This document shows positions 40,713 to 49,852 of a stretch of DNA of 64,000 bases, piece by piece. Every line of letters begins with the position of its first letter. The stretch's first letter is position 1. The DNA comes from Cohnella pontilimi. GTDB lineage: Bacteria > Bacillota > Bacilli > Paenibacillales > Paenibacillaceae. Location of the stretch: assembly GCF_005049045.1 (NCBI RefSeq), contig NZ_SUPK01000001.1, forward strand, positions 434,001 through 498,000, given 5' to 3'. A program made the translations under genes and the position numbers. The notes under the pieces were generated by a model. That model worked only from the letters and a program-made list of their open reading frames with translations. It searched no databases and had not been told where the DNA came from.

Positions 40713-43506
40713 ATCGCTGCGTGCTCTTTCTTTTCTTTGTTCTTGATGAACGAACCGAAGCTTCCAACAACCGCTTTTCCAATTTTTCCACCATACCGGC
40801 AGGAGCTGCACACACAAGGGAGTAATAACCGTTCGAATGTTTCAAGAACACCGGCTCCAGCGATGGAAACCAACGTTTGAATACTTCGCTGATATTTCGC
40901 CTGAATGAGCTGCCGGTCTTCGCAACATCGTTCGTTAAATTACGATCATGTCTGCGATGAATATAGAACACTTGATCCATCCAGTGAAAACGATACTTCT
41001 CGATCAATCGGTATAAAATGCCCAAATCTTCAACGTATCGCCCTTCTAACGGATCATCCACCCGCCAGCCTTCTATGCTCTTGAGAGCGGAAGTTCTGTA
41101 AAACCTGGGCCACACGGATTGGTTGGCAAACAAAAATTCAGCTTTGCCCGCAAAAGGGCGGCCTTTTTTCACAAAGGTATTTCCAGTCGTTTCATCCACA
41201 ATCTGCAGGTTTCCGCCTATGACGGCCACTTCGTCCGGCAAAGCTTGCGCCTCCGCATACAAAGCTTCCAGTGTATCCGGCTCGAGCCAATCATCGGCAT
41301 CAAGTTGAATAAAATAGGGCGTGTCGGAAGCAGCGAGAGCCGTATTCAAGCATCTGGACTGCCCTTGGTTTCGTTCATTTCGGATGACGGTCACACGTTT
41401 GTCATGTAAGTACGGTTCTATGCATCTCAAGCTATTATCGGTGGAGGCATCGTCGACGATGACCATCCTCCAGCGGGTGAACGACTGTGCAAATATGCTT
41501 CCAACGGCATGTGAAAGAAATGGGCCTGGATTATAGGACGGGATCGCTACGGTAATGAGCGCACAAGGACAGTCCAAGGAGGGTTGTACATGCTCATGAA
41601 TAACCGTGGTTTCCGAGGGCGCAATGAGGCGGTAGAGCTCCCGGTATCGTTGAGAGAATCGACTTTGCGTGTAATGCTCCGTCACGAATTCTCTTGCCTG
41701 TTTTCCGATCTCCCGGCGCAGGATTGGGTCATTCAGTAATTCTGCGATTTTCCGCGCCATCACGGACTCTTCCTTCGGGGAACGTGAAACGAATATCCCG
41801 CTCCTTCCCTCTTGGAGCAATTCCCTCCATCCCGACACCTCGAATGTGACGATCGGCACACCTGCGGCCATCGCTTCCAGCCCGATTAACGGATGCCCTT
41901 CTGCCGGTGAAGTGGACACCAGTACATCCGTTACTTTTAAAATTTCATGTACATCTTCCCGATACCCCAATAGCTTTACTTTTTTTTGCAGCCCGCGTTT
42001 TCGAATTTCCGCTATGACCCGGCGCCTCAAATGGCCTTCGCCTACCATAAGAAATCGTAATTGATCCGCCCTGTCCTTTCTCGCCAGACTCGCGCAAACG
42101 GAAACGAATTTCACGGGGTCCTTGTCATGGGATAACCTTCCGATGAAACTGACAATTCGCTTATCCGGTCTGATTCGAAGCCATTTCTTTATACGGCTTG
42201 TTTCTTCCTCATCGCCGGGTTGAAATTGATCGGGGTCCACACCGTTGGGGATCAACGCCACCTTATGAGAATCAATGCCGAATGTACAGGTCAGCACCTC
42301 TTGCAGAGATTTTTTAACGACGACAAAACGATCAATATAGGGATCGTATTGGGAAGAATATCGTACGTAATCCCAGGATGCTTCAGGAACGTAGCCGTGC
42401 AGCAGCGCGACTGTTTTTGTAGGAGGAAAACGGCGTTTCAACTCCGGCAGCAAATCGTACGCCAGTTTACTATTGTTGATGTGAACCATTTGAATGTCAC
42501 GAGTTTGCATGATATGAAACAGCATTTGCTGCATTTGATTTGAATCTGTGAAATAATGCGGCAGATGAAAAATTTGGTCGGTAAATCGGCTAAAAAGGTC
42601 ATGCCAGGGTTGCTCCCCGGGCAAAGTGGTGACAACGATTACCTCATACTCGTCCTTGGGCAGCGCCTCCAAGATTTGCAGCATCACCTTCTCAGCCCCG
42701 CCAATCACCATCCACGCCATAATAAACAAGACTTGCTTCTTCCCTGGTGCAGATGGTCTGACACGATACGCTGATGGGTTATGCCATCCATGGATGATCG
42801 GCGGCAAGCCTTCATTTTCGATCCACTTTTTTCTCATCATTCTCAAATTAGAGGAAAGGTACAGATCAGGATACTGCTTTCTAATCGATGGCGTGATACG
42901 CGTGCAAAACTGATTGGGCTTACCGTTTCGATAGTAAGACAGTTTTTCGGGTATCTGATACCCTATCCAACCGTTACCGGCAAGCCGAATCCAGAAGTCC
43001 CAGTCTTCGTACCCGCCAACGATCCGCTCATTGTACCCTCCGGCCTGTTCCCAGGCGGCCTTACGAAAAAGTGAGCAGCTCGGGATAATATTCTCAAACA
43101 ACAAATGATAAAAGTTGAATGGCCGTCCTCGCCGGACGAAGTGCTCCTGTCCAAAAGCTTGAAGCCAGCTGTACACAAATCCGACCTGCGGCCGTGTTTC
43201 AAGAATCCAAACACTTTTTTCCAGCATCGTGGGGTGAATCCGGTCATGCGCGTCGAGCGGCAAAATGTATTTCCCCTGCGCTTCTCGAATCCCTATATTC
43301 CTTGCTTCTGATGGTTCGCGATTTGTATGCCGTACGATTTTCATTTGCTGCCTGCTCAACTGACGCAAGACGTCCAAGGTATGCTCATCCGTAGAACCGC
43401 CATCGACCACAATAATTTCATAATCCTGGAAAGTAGAAGCCGAACAACAAACTATGGCTTCTTCCAAATACCGGCCTTCATTGAAGCAGGGAATGATTAC
43501 AGACAC
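40702..43506 (-). CDS. Trimodular glycosyltransferase GT2-GT4-GT2
   Basis: This is a 934-residue cytoplasmic enzyme with three transferase modules. Seen: GT2 module 1 (1-245) with SVIIPCFNEGRYLEEAI, VVDGGSTDEHT and the acceptor motif GYEDWDFWIR; GT4 module (about 255-630) with VIGGAEKVMLQILEALP, FIGRLSHDKDP and the EX7E-like region SPAEGHPLIGLEAMA; GT2 module 2 (about 645-890) with VAIPSYNPGPF, VDDASTDNS and LDADDW. Such proteins add successive sugars to one chain. The start is GTG 43506; an ATA at 43527 has a well-spaced GGAAGGGGG and would add KPNKPW, so the true N-terminus may be seven residues longer. It is the last gene of the glycan cluster. Confidence 0.93.
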   Translation of the reverse strand: MSVIIPCFNEGRYLEEAIVCCSASTFQDYEIIVVDGGSTDEHTLDVLRQLSRQQMKIVRHTNREPSEARNIGIREAQGKYILPLDAHDRIHPTMLEKSVWILETRPQVGFVYSWLQAFGQEHFVRRGRPFNFYHLLFENIIPSCSLFRKAAWEQAGGYNERIVGGYEDWDFWIRLAGNGWIGYQIPEKLSYYRNGKPNQFCTRITPSIRKQYPDLYLSSNLRMMRKKWIENEGLPPIIHGWHNPSAYRVRPSAPGKKQVLFIMAWMVIGGAEKVMLQILEALPKDEYEVIVVTTLPGEQPWHDLFSRFTDQIFHLPHYFTDSNQMQQMLFHIMQTRDIQMVHINNSKLAYDLLPELKRRFPPTKTVALLHGYVPEASWDYVRYSSQYDPYIDRFVVVKKSLQEVLTCTFGIDSHKVALIPNGVDPDQFQPGDEEETSRIKKWLRIRPDKRIVSFIGRLSHDKDPVKFVSVCASLARKDRADQLRFLMVGEGHLRRRVIAEIRKRGLQKKVKLLGYREDVHEILKVTDVLVSTSPAEGHPLIGLEAMAAGVPIVTFEVSGWRELLQEGRSGIFVSRSPKEESVMARKIAELLNDPILRREIGKQAREFVTEHYTQSRFSQRYRELYRLIAPSETTVIHEHVQPSLDCPCALITVAIPSYNPGPFLSHAVGSIFAQSFTRWRMVIVDDASTDNSLRCIEPYLHDKRVTVIRNERNQGQSRCLNTALAASDTPYFIQLDADDWLEPDTLEALYAEAQALPDEVAVIGGNLQIVDETTGNTFVKKGRPFAGKAEFLFANQSVWPRFYRTSALKSIEGWRVDDPLEGRYVEDLGILYRLIEKYRFHWMDQVFYIHRRHDRNLTNDVAKTGSSFRRNISEVFKRWFPSLEPVFLKHSNGYYSLVCAAPAGMVEKLEKRLLEASVRSSRTKKRKSTQRFTP

Positions 43507-43560
43507 CCACGGTTTATTAGGTTTTATTTTCGCGAACCCCCTTCCACGACAAGCTAACCA

Positions 43561-44355
43561 TTAACGTGCCTTTTCCAGCACGATTTCGGAAATCCACTTT
43601 CTTGCCGGATCCGCCATATCCCCATGAACGGGATGGACAAAATAGACGTGTGGACGTAAAACCGCCATTCGCACCTCTTCCAGATCAAGATGTTCTCCTA
43701 CTTTAAATGTCCTCTCTACGCTTTCCCACAAGTATGGCCGCAGCCTGGCCCCGCTCAGGCTGGCAATCGTCGGCCAGAGGATTTTTTCCAAGGAAGGAAC
43801 TTCTGTCGATTCCATCAATCTTTCCAACGCGTTCCAGTCCCATTTTCGAACAATGCTTCGGACCAACGATTTCTTAAACACTTGATTCGTATGGTAGGAG
43901 ACACAGAAGGAATCCGCCTGTAAAACGGGTTTCCAAAGTCCCCATTCTTTCCACATCATTTGCCCTGCAACCCACTGCGGGTACTGTTCGGGAGATGAGA
44001 TCGTTTCGGTCGCAATTCCCATATAGTCGTACCCTCTCATAATAAACTGAAGGTACTTCTCGTAGCCGGATCGAATAAACAACGTCTCCGAATCCAAATT
44101 CACGAGATACTCATAATCCAAATCGATTTGTTCCAACCATCTCATGATATCCATATAAAATCTGGCTTGCTTGCCCCGCTGCAGCGGCCGGCTGTCCGGA
44201 CAAACGTGAACCTCAGCCGACCGGCCGAAATGTTTGTTACTCGAGCCGTTGTATAGAACAATTTTACATTCCGGATGAAAGGCTCGGAGATTCTCTATTT
44301 GGTTGAGCAACGTTTCCTCTTTGTCTTCGCTTGCAAGGATGACAAAACAAATCAT
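43561..44355 (-). CDS. Putative glycosyltransferase, tandem paralog A
   Basis: This 264-residue protein is similar to its neighbour at 44366 over the whole length. Seen: N-terminal CFVILASEDKEETLLNQIENL and IVLYNGSS, then YEYLVNLDSETLFIRSGYEKY, where DSE takes the place of a DxD metal motif, and VPSLEKILWPTIASL and VYFVHPVHGDMADPARKW at the C-terminus. The pattern suggests a Core-2/I-branching-like (GT14-type) transferase, but I assign this with reserve. It lies 10 bases after the paralog and just before the trimodular enzyme. Confidence 0.7.
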   Translation of the reverse strand: MICFVILASEDKEETLLNQIENLRAFHPECKIVLYNGSSNKHFGRSAEVHVCPDSRPLQRGKQARFYMDIMRWLEQIDLDYEYLVNLDSETLFIRSGYEKYLQFIMRGYDYMGIATETISSPEQYPQWVAGQMMWKEWGLWKPVLQADSFCVSYHTNQVFKKSLVRSIVRKWDWNALERLMESTEVPSLEKILWPTIASLSGARLRPYLWESVERTFKVGEHLDLEEVRMAVLRPHVYFVHPVHGDMADPARKWISEIVLEKAR

Positions 44356-44365
44356 GGGACTCCCC

Positions 44366-45166
44366 CTATTCCTGCCCCCCTGTTGTTGCGGGGATTGAAG
44401 AAATCCATTGTCTAACCGGATCCAGCATGTCCCTGCGGACCGGATGAATGAAATATACTTGAGGACGTGTCAAGGCATCCTGAGCCTCATGAAGCGACAG
44501 AGGAGCACCGATTCGGACAACATCCAGAATGCTTTCCTGCAAATAGGGTCTTGTTTTCGCGCCGCATTTCATCGCCAATGTCGGCCATAAAATTTCTTCA
44601 AGTGCGAATACCTCAGTGGCTTCAATCAGCTTTTTCAATACCGGGATATTCATCATTTCCACCATTTTGTCGACGAGGTCTTTTCTGTAAACCTGATTGG
44701 AATTCAGCGCAAACCCGAAATAGTCCGTCTGAAAATAAGGCTGCCAACTTCTCAATTCCTTCCACATCGTTTGGACGGGATACCAGCCTGAATGCTCCTC
44801 CGGCGAGCGGATTGTTCCCATTCCTATGCCCATCGCTTCATAGCCCTGCATAAGAAAATCCAAGTAGTATTCGTATCCCGAACGGATATACATAATATCC
44901 GAGTCCAAATTCACGAGATAATCATAAGAAAGTCCGATTTTCTTCAGCCAACTCATGATTTCCAGAAAAAACATACCGAATTTCCCATACTCCAGCGGAC
45001 GGCTGTCCGGGTATACGATAAGGTTCAAGTTTTTGCCGAAGTCAGGATCGGGCGAGCTGTTGTACAAAACGATTTTGCATCCGGGTACAAACTTGGTTAA
45101 ATTGTCCACCTGGTTGGCCAGCACATCTTCCTTTTCATGGGCTAATATGGCGAAACAAACGGTCAT
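44366..45166 (-). CDS. Putative glycosyltransferase, tandem paralog B
   Basis: This 266-residue protein is the paralog of the gene at 43561. Seen: CFAILAHEKEDVLANQVDNL, KIVLYNSSPD, YDYLVNLDSDIMYIRSGYEYY with an intact DSD (DxD), VFALEEILWPTLA, and VYFIHPVRRDMLDPVRQW. Compared with paralog A it keeps the acidic pair, so it may be the catalytically typical copy. No membrane segment or signal peptide is visible. AGGTGG precedes the start. The paralogs probably arose by a local duplication. Confidence 0.72.
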   Translation of the reverse strand: MTVCFAILAHEKEDVLANQVDNLTKFVPGCKIVLYNSSPDPDFGKNLNLIVYPDSRPLEYGKFGMFFLEIMSWLKKIGLSYDYLVNLDSDIMYIRSGYEYYLDFLMQGYEAMGIGMGTIRSPEEHSGWYPVQTMWKELRSWQPYFQTDYFGFALNSNQVYRKDLVDKMVEMMNIPVLKKLIEATEVFALEEILWPTLAMKCGAKTRPYLQESILDVVRIGAPLSLHEAQDALTRPQVYFIHPVRRDMLDPVRQWISSIPATTGGQE

Positions 45167-45181
45167 TCGTGAACCACCTTT

Positions 45182-45556
45182 CTAGAGTTGCGGCAGCCGA
45201 ATGTTCGTCTTGATGAGGCGATAGAAATCCGGATCGGGCAGCGTATAACCTTCAGGTAAAGCTTGACATATGCGCTCCCAGACCCCTCTGTCCACCATAT
45301 GCTGATTTGCATTCAACTTCACATCCGAATGATCGTCCGTCTGAAACAAACGATCGTACAAGCTGCCCGATACAAGGGAAGAGTTTTGTTGGGAAACGGG
45401 CTTGCTTTTCGTCGCCTTTCGCCGGTTATGCGGCATTTTCTTTCGGGATAAGTTCAACTTGCGAAACCAGCTCTTCACAGCTGCTCTTTTTCGATTACCG
45501 CGTTTGAGCGGTTTACGCAGCTTGCGGTGTTTTTTGTTAACCGACAGTCGAGACAC
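45182..45556 (-). CDS. Small, very basic protein of unknown function
   Basis: I do not recognise this 124-residue protein. Seen: an N-terminal half crowded with Lys and Arg (KKHRKLRKPLKRGNRKR ... RKKMPHNRRKATKSK), then a Ser/Gln/Asn linker, then a hydrophilic C-terminal domain with RGVWERICQALPEGYTLPDPDFYRLI. I place the start at GTG 45556, with GAGGAGG 8 bases upstream, just after the GNAT stop; longer frames (45586, 45646) overlap the GNAT gene. The basic half recalls spore coat proteins or nucleic-acid binding proteins. It could be the acceptor of the sugar chain, but this is only a guess from context. Confidence 0.6.
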   Translation of the reverse strand: MSRLSVNKKHRKLRKPLKRGNRKRAAVKSWFRKLNLSRKKMPHNRRKATKSKPVSQQNSSLVSGSLYDRLFQTDDHSDVKLNANQHMVDRGVWERICQALPEGYTLPDPDFYRLIKTNIRLPQL

Positions 45557-45569
45557 AGGACATCCCTCC

Positions 45570-46151
45570 TCATCGGTAGAATTCATCTGCTTTTCGACGA
45601 AATAAAACGACATACCGGATCCCGTGAACGTCCTCAAACCCATCATGAGAAATACTGGGATGGACAGCAGATTTTTCAGTTAAATAATGGTTCAACGCCT
45701 CTCCCTTCAAGATTTCAAATCCCGACTTCCGAAACATGAATATTGAGGCTAAATTTTGAACGTTTACGATTGCGGTGATCATCCTTGTACTTTCATGAAG
45801 CATCCATTGGGTAAGGGCTTGCTCTAGCAACATGCTGGAATAGCCCCTGCGAGTAAAATCCGGGTGGGTTGCGATTCGGTGTATATGCTGAAGATCGGGG
45901 GATGGCCGGGAACCGATTAAAAAAGCGCGAACACAGTTAGAGTCACTTCCGAGAATTCCCCAGCTGCATTCATGTTTAGCCGTTAATCGGCGACAAAAGT
46001 TTTCCTCGTTCCATTGCTCAACGGAATAACGAGGTCCCATTCGTTGATGGATCAATCCTTCGATTTCCAATAAATCTGTCATGTAATGCTTTATTTCATC
46101 CAGTCCCAGAGGGATGACGGAAACAGATTCTTTATCAGAATACAGATTCAT
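45570..46151 (-). CDS. GNAT family N-acetyltransferase
   Basis: This is a 193-residue GNAT. Seen: IHRIATHPDFTRRGYSSMLLEQAL, with the acetyl-CoA pyrophosphate loop RRGYSS, followed by FMFRKSGFEIL, the typical motif B. The substrate is unknown; in this cluster an amino sugar is plausible, because a PIG-L deacetylase gene ends exactly at its start (ATGA overlap). The frame open to 46370 on the same strand is a shadow over the deacetylase and is not used. Confidence 0.85.
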   Translation of the reverse strand: MNLYSDKESVSVIPLGLDEIKHYMTDLLEIEGLIHQRMGPRYSVEQWNEENFCRRLTAKHECSWGILGSDSNCVRAFLIGSRPSPDLQHIHRIATHPDFTRRGYSSMLLEQALTQWMLHESTRMITAIVNVQNLASIFMFRKSGFEILKGEALNHYLTEKSAVHPSISHDGFEDVHGIRYVVLFRRKADEFYR

Positions 46152-46831
46152 AACAGAGCAGCACGCAGAACATGATATTTTTCTGCAAAAGGTACGCCGA
46201 ACTCCAGGCCGCGAAATCTTGCCCATTCTTTGACGACCTGCGGTGAAAGCAGCGATTGATCGCTCCGGATCTGCGATTGATGTTTGCAGAAGGCCTCCAC
46301 CTTGCGATCGATCGTATCGCTGATATCCAGGTACAACTCGCCCACATTGGTTATTTTGGGGAATTGCCAAATAATAAACGGATACTCAAACATGGCGATC
46401 AGCTTGATATTCGAAGACGGCTTCGGGCGAAGGCCGGCCATACAAGCGTTAAACAGCGCTTGATGGTCTTGGTGAAAACTGGGGTAGGGGATAAACACCA
46501 TGGTAGGCTGGAATCCGATCAATAGATGATCGATTTCGGTAATCAGTTCCCGTTGCGGAATCGTATCCATCCAAGATTCTTTATCGTCGTATAAAACTTC
46601 ATAATCGTCGCATCCCAAATAATGCATGGCCTGCGATAACTCTTGCTTCCGGATGTCCGCTGCGACCGGTTGCTGAGTATGCCAGAAGAACGTATCCCCT
46701 ACCGCTCCTACAACAACCTTTACTTTATTTTGATACCGGCACGCTTTTTCGATCAGTCCACCGCAGCCCAAGACTTCATCATCAGCATGCGGCGCAATGA
46801 TCAGGATTCGTTCATTGCCGGCGCTCAGCAT
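46148..46831 (-). CDS. PIG-L/LmbE family deacetylase
   Basis: This is a 227-residue zinc-dependent N-acetylsugar deacetylase. Seen: the metal motif PHADDE (His15, Asp17, Asp18) and the second ligand site HQDH at about residue 120, plus a conserved C-terminal LEFGVPFAEKY. Family members deacetylate GlcNAc-type glycolipids or conjugates (e.g. BshB in bacillithiol synthesis). Here the neighbouring GT4 and GNAT suggest an amino-sugar deacetylation/reacylation step in a glycan, but a BshB-like role cannot be excluded. GGGAGGG lies six bases before the ATG. It overlaps the preceding gene by 20 bases. Confidence 0.9.
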   Translation of the reverse strand: MLSAGNERILIIAPHADDEVLGCGGLIEKACRYQNKVKVVVGAVGDTFFWHTQQPVAADIRKQELSQAMHYLGCDDYEVLYDDKESWMDTIPQRELITEIDHLLIGFQPTMVFIPYPSFHQDHQALFNACMAGLRPKPSSNIKLIAMFEYPFIIWQFPKITNVGELYLDISDTIDRKVEAFCKHQSQIRSDQSLLSPQVVKEWARFRGLEFGVPFAEKYHVLRAALL

Positions 46832-48050
46832 GTAAGTCCCTCCCGTACTTGTGCTTCATCCGTGCTTGTTGATAGACAGCCCAAGTGTCCCTGTACATGC
46901 GATCGACCGACCAATGCCGCATGGCAAAGCTCCGGGCTCGCTCGCCCAATTCCTGCCCAAGACCGGGATTCTCCAGCATCATCAACATGTTTAGATATAA
47001 GGAATCCATATCTCCCGCTTCCGATACCAATCCCGTTATCCCGTGCGACACCATTTCAGGTAAGCCTCCCGCATTGGTAACAAGAACCGGCTTTCCTGCC
47101 AGCTGCGCCTCCATAACCGAATACGGATGATTTTCCTGAATGCTCGGATGCACAAAAATTGTCGCTTTTCGCAATAAAGCGGGGACATCGTGCCTTTCTC
47201 CCAAAAAAAGGACGTGCTCGTTCAGCCCGTACTCCTGACATTGTTTCACCATACTGTCCAACAAAGGGCCTTTTCCAGCGATCCAGCAGACCCAATCCCC
47301 TCGAACAGCCAGCAGCTTCCCTAAAGCCTGCATCAGAATATGGCCGCCTTTCAGAGAGTCGAGCCTTGCTGGATAGAGGAAAACGGTTTTCCCCACCGGA
47401 AAATCCACATTCGATTCCGCGTTGAAATCTGCCATGAATTGCGTGATATCGAGCCCGTTAGCCACGGTCGTCAGCTGCTCTTCCGGCACTCCCATTTCCA
47501 TTAACAAATTTTTCAACCAAACGGTGGGGACAATCGCGGCGTCGGAGGAAATCGTACCTAAGTATTCCTGCATTCGATTATACTTGGCCGGCAGACTGCC
47601 GGGCGTGTAAAATTCCATGAATTCGTGGGCAATGGCCAGGCAGCCGTGAATGGTCGCAACCAAAGGGGTATGCTTCGGTTTTACACGATACAAAGCGCGG
47701 GTGGAGATGATGTCCTGCGTATGGATCAAATTATAGCCGTTCAAGCCCAAATAAGCCGCTGCAAGTTCCAGCGTGTAGCGTTCGATTTCAAAACTGAATA
47801 AATAACCGCTTTTAAGAGCCAATGTTTGTTTGTAGATTTGCTGTATATTATGGTCGATGAGGCGGCTGACCAGCGACTTCTCGAACACCCGGTTCGTGCC
47901 CACCACGTAGTAGGACTTATAGTCGGGAGATTGGGCCAAAACGTCAACCTCGTGCCCCTCATCCGACAGTTTTTTGCGGAGCGCGTTGATATAGCTTCCG
48001 ACCCCGCCGATATGCGGTTGAATCAAGCAGGTAGCCAACAAAATTTTCAT
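46812..48050 (-). CDS. GT4 family glycosyltransferase
   Basis: This is a 412-residue GT-B retaining transferase. Seen: N-terminal Gly-rich loop IGGVGSYINALRKKL, PLVATIHG, the C-terminal nucleotide-binding domain with YPARLDSLKGGHIL, GKGPLLDSM, VLFLGERHDVPALLRKA and the EX7E-type region SIQENHPYSVMEAQLAGKPVL. It probably adds a hexose or GlcNAc-type sugar. It overlaps the deacetylase gene and follows the epimerase by 18 bases, so the three act in one operon. Nearest named relatives would include BshA-like and general glycosyltransferase 1 enzymes. Confidence 0.92.
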   Translation of the reverse strand: MKILLATCLIQPHIGGVGSYINALRKKLSDEGHEVDVLAQSPDYKSYYVVGTNRVFEKSLVSRLIDHNIQQIYKQTLALKSGYLFSFEIERYTLELAAAYLGLNGYNLIHTQDIISTRALYRVKPKHTPLVATIHGCLAIAHEFMEFYTPGSLPAKYNRMQEYLGTISSDAAIVPTVWLKNLLMEMGVPEEQLTTVANGLDITQFMADFNAESNVDFPVGKTVFLYPARLDSLKGGHILMQALGKLLAVRGDWVCWIAGKGPLLDSMVKQCQEYGLNEHVLFLGERHDVPALLRKATIFVHPSIQENHPYSVMEAQLAGKPVLVTNAGGLPEMVSHGITGLVSEAGDMDSLYLNMLMMLENPGLGQELGERARSFAMRHWSVDRMYRDTWAVYQQARMKHKYGRDLHAERRQ

Positions 48051-48068
48051 CTTTGTCCTCCAGTCCGT

Positions 48069-48983
48069 TCAATCTCCCATTACATCGTCGTAGGTCATTT
48101 TGAGTCCGGACCGGATTGGACAGCTGGGCTCCCATCCCAGTGATGAACGTGCGTAAGTATAATCCAAACAACTGTGCCGAATTTCCCCGGGTTTCTCCGC
48201 CTCATGCAAAATCCGTACCTCATCACCGTGCAGTTCTTGAAGGCAGCCGGCTAATTGTTCTATGGAGGTTCGTACCGAGGTTCCAAGCTGGATGATTTGG
48301 TTGTTTCCTTTAAACAGTGACAGAAGATTCGCTTTCACAACGTCCTCCACATAGAGGAAATCCCGTGTTTGCTCCCCATTACCGTAAATGATCAAGGGCA
48401 AGTGATTCTTGATCCGTTGTAAGAAGACCGACACAACTCCCGCCTCACCGTTCGTTTTTTGTCCGGGACCATAGACGTTCGCATATCGGAGTATCGTATA
48501 GGGAAGTCCGTACAGATCATGGAATGCCTGTATATAGTGTTCGCTGGCCAGTTTGGAAATGCCGTAAAAGGATATCGGTTTGGCCGCGGACCCTTCATCA
48601 ATCGTGTTGGAACCCGTATCGCCGTACACCGCGCAGCTTGAGGAAAAAATGATTTTTTTTACGCCGGATTGCCGGGAGGCTTGGAGAACGTTGATCGTTC
48701 CTATGATGTTAATATCTGCATCCGACACGGGGTCGAGCAGCGATCGACGCACATCGGTCTGTGCAGCCAGGTGGAACACGAAATCCGGCCGGAGCGCCAT
48801 AACTCGGGTAACATCGCTTGAATTGGCAATATCCCCTTGATGAAAGACGGCCTTTGCCGGGATTCGGTCTGCCGTTCCCGTCGATAGATTATCCAGGATG
48901 TGAACCTCGGCGCCTATTGCCGACATGGCTTCGGCAAGGTGTGAACCGATGAAGCCGGCTCCACCCGTTATGAGCACTTTCAT
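48069..48983 (-). CDS. NAD-dependent sugar-nucleotide epimerase/dehydratase
   Basis: This is a 304-residue extended SDR of the GalE type. Seen: NAD motif GGAGFIGSHLAE (7-18), an active-site Ser in SSSCAVYG and the Tyr/Lys pair in YGISK, RYANVYGPGQ, and ILHEAEKPGEIRHSCLD. It probably epimerises a UDP-hexose (UDP-Glc or UDP-GlcNAc type) for the neighbouring transferases; the precise sugar is not decided by sequence. ATG 48983 directly follows GGGGGG; the frame open to 49118 is not used. It begins the downstream half of the cluster, divergent from the WbqC gene. Confidence 0.92.
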   Translation of the reverse strand: MKVLITGGAGFIGSHLAEAMSAIGAEVHILDNLSTGTADRIPAKAVFHQGDIANSSDVTRVMALRPDFVFHLAAQTDVRRSLLDPVSDADINIIGTINVLQASRQSGVKKIIFSSSCAVYGDTGSNTIDEGSAAKPISFYGISKLASEHYIQAFHDLYGLPYTILRYANVYGPGQKTNGEAGVVSVFLQRIKNHLPLIIYGNGEQTRDFLYVEDVVKANLLSLFKGNNQIIQLGTSVRTSIEQLAGCLQELHGDEVRILHEAEKPGEIRHSCLDYTYARSSLGWEPSCPIRSGLKMTYDDVMGD

Positions 48984-49174
48984 GTTAGCCCCCCGCCCGG
49001 TTGTCGAAGTCTTGGTGTATCTTACGTGTGGGGGGGCAAATGAGAAATAGACGGGCTCCCATTTTGTGAAAAACAGTCGTTCGCACAGGGGTACCATCAA
49101 CCAAAAGCGGATCCGCACATATGATGGAAAAGTGCCGCATCAACGGGATCGCGTCCGGTGGGAGGCTTGCCATC

Positions 49175-49852
49175 ATGATCGTCACCATTCATCAGCCTGA
49201 ACATATGCCTTGGTTAGGTTTTTTCGATAAGATTGGGCATTCGGATTGTGTTGTCTTTTTGGATAACGTGCCTTTCAGAAAAAACTATTTCCAGAACCGG
49301 AACCGGATTATGTCCGGTTCCGGTCCTATGTATTTAACCATTCCTGTTTCGATAACGGAGTCGAAAGTGATCAAGGATGTCCGCATCGCGAAAAACTTCA
49401 ATAAGCGTAAATATTTGAGGGCGATACGGAGTGCTTACAGCGAACATCCTTTTTTTGACCTCTACTACCCGGAAGTCGAACGAATCATTTTAGAAGAGCA
49501 CCAGAACTTGTCGGCACTGAATCTCGCCTTGATCCTTTTTTTTATGCAGACCCTGCAGATAGAAACAACATGGCACCTCGCCTCTGACCTGGAAGTGAAC
49601 GGCTCCAAATCACAGCTTTTGCTGTCCATCTGTCAGAAGTTAAAGGCAGACACCTATTTGTCGGGACCTTCAGGAAGAGACTACCTCGACGAAATGTTGT
49701 TTACAGCCCAGGGTATCCTCGTGAGCTATCACGACTTTATACATCCCTCATATCCCCAAATCAACCAAACCGGTTTTCATTCCCATCTGTCCGTGCTGGA
49801 TCTGCTCTTCAATTGTGGAGACAAGAGCCGCGAGTATTTATTTCAAGCTTGA
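49175..49852 (+). CDS. WbqC family protein
   Basis: This 225-residue WbqC-like protein belongs to a family of O-antigen or surface-glycan clusters; a biochemical role is not settled. Seen: MIVTIHQPEHMPWLGFFDKI at the start, VVFLDNVPFRKNYFQNRNRI, TIPV, and SGPSGRDYLDEMLF followed by YPQINQTGFHSHLSVLDLLFN near the C-terminus. ATG 49175 has GGAGG nine bases upstream; 18 further codons are open upstream. It is the only plus-strand gene of the cluster, and its stop abuts the stop of the convergent nucleotidyltransferase gene without a gap. Confidence 0.9.
   Translation: MIVTIHQPEHMPWLGFFDKIGHSDCVVFLDNVPFRKNYFQNRNRIMSGSGPMYLTIPVSITESKVIKDVRIAKNFNKRKYLRAIRSAYSEHPFFDLYYPEVERIILEEHQNLSALNLALILFFMQTLQIETTWHLASDLEVNGSKSQLLLSICQKLKADTYLSGPSGRDYLDEMLFTAQGILVSYHDFIHPSYPQINQTGFHSHLSVLDLLFNCGDKSREYLFQA

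Noticed and set aside
46152..46370. N-terminal extension of the GNAT frame
   Set aside because: It lies fully inside the deacetylase gene; the ATGA-coupled start at 46151 gives a normal GNAT length.
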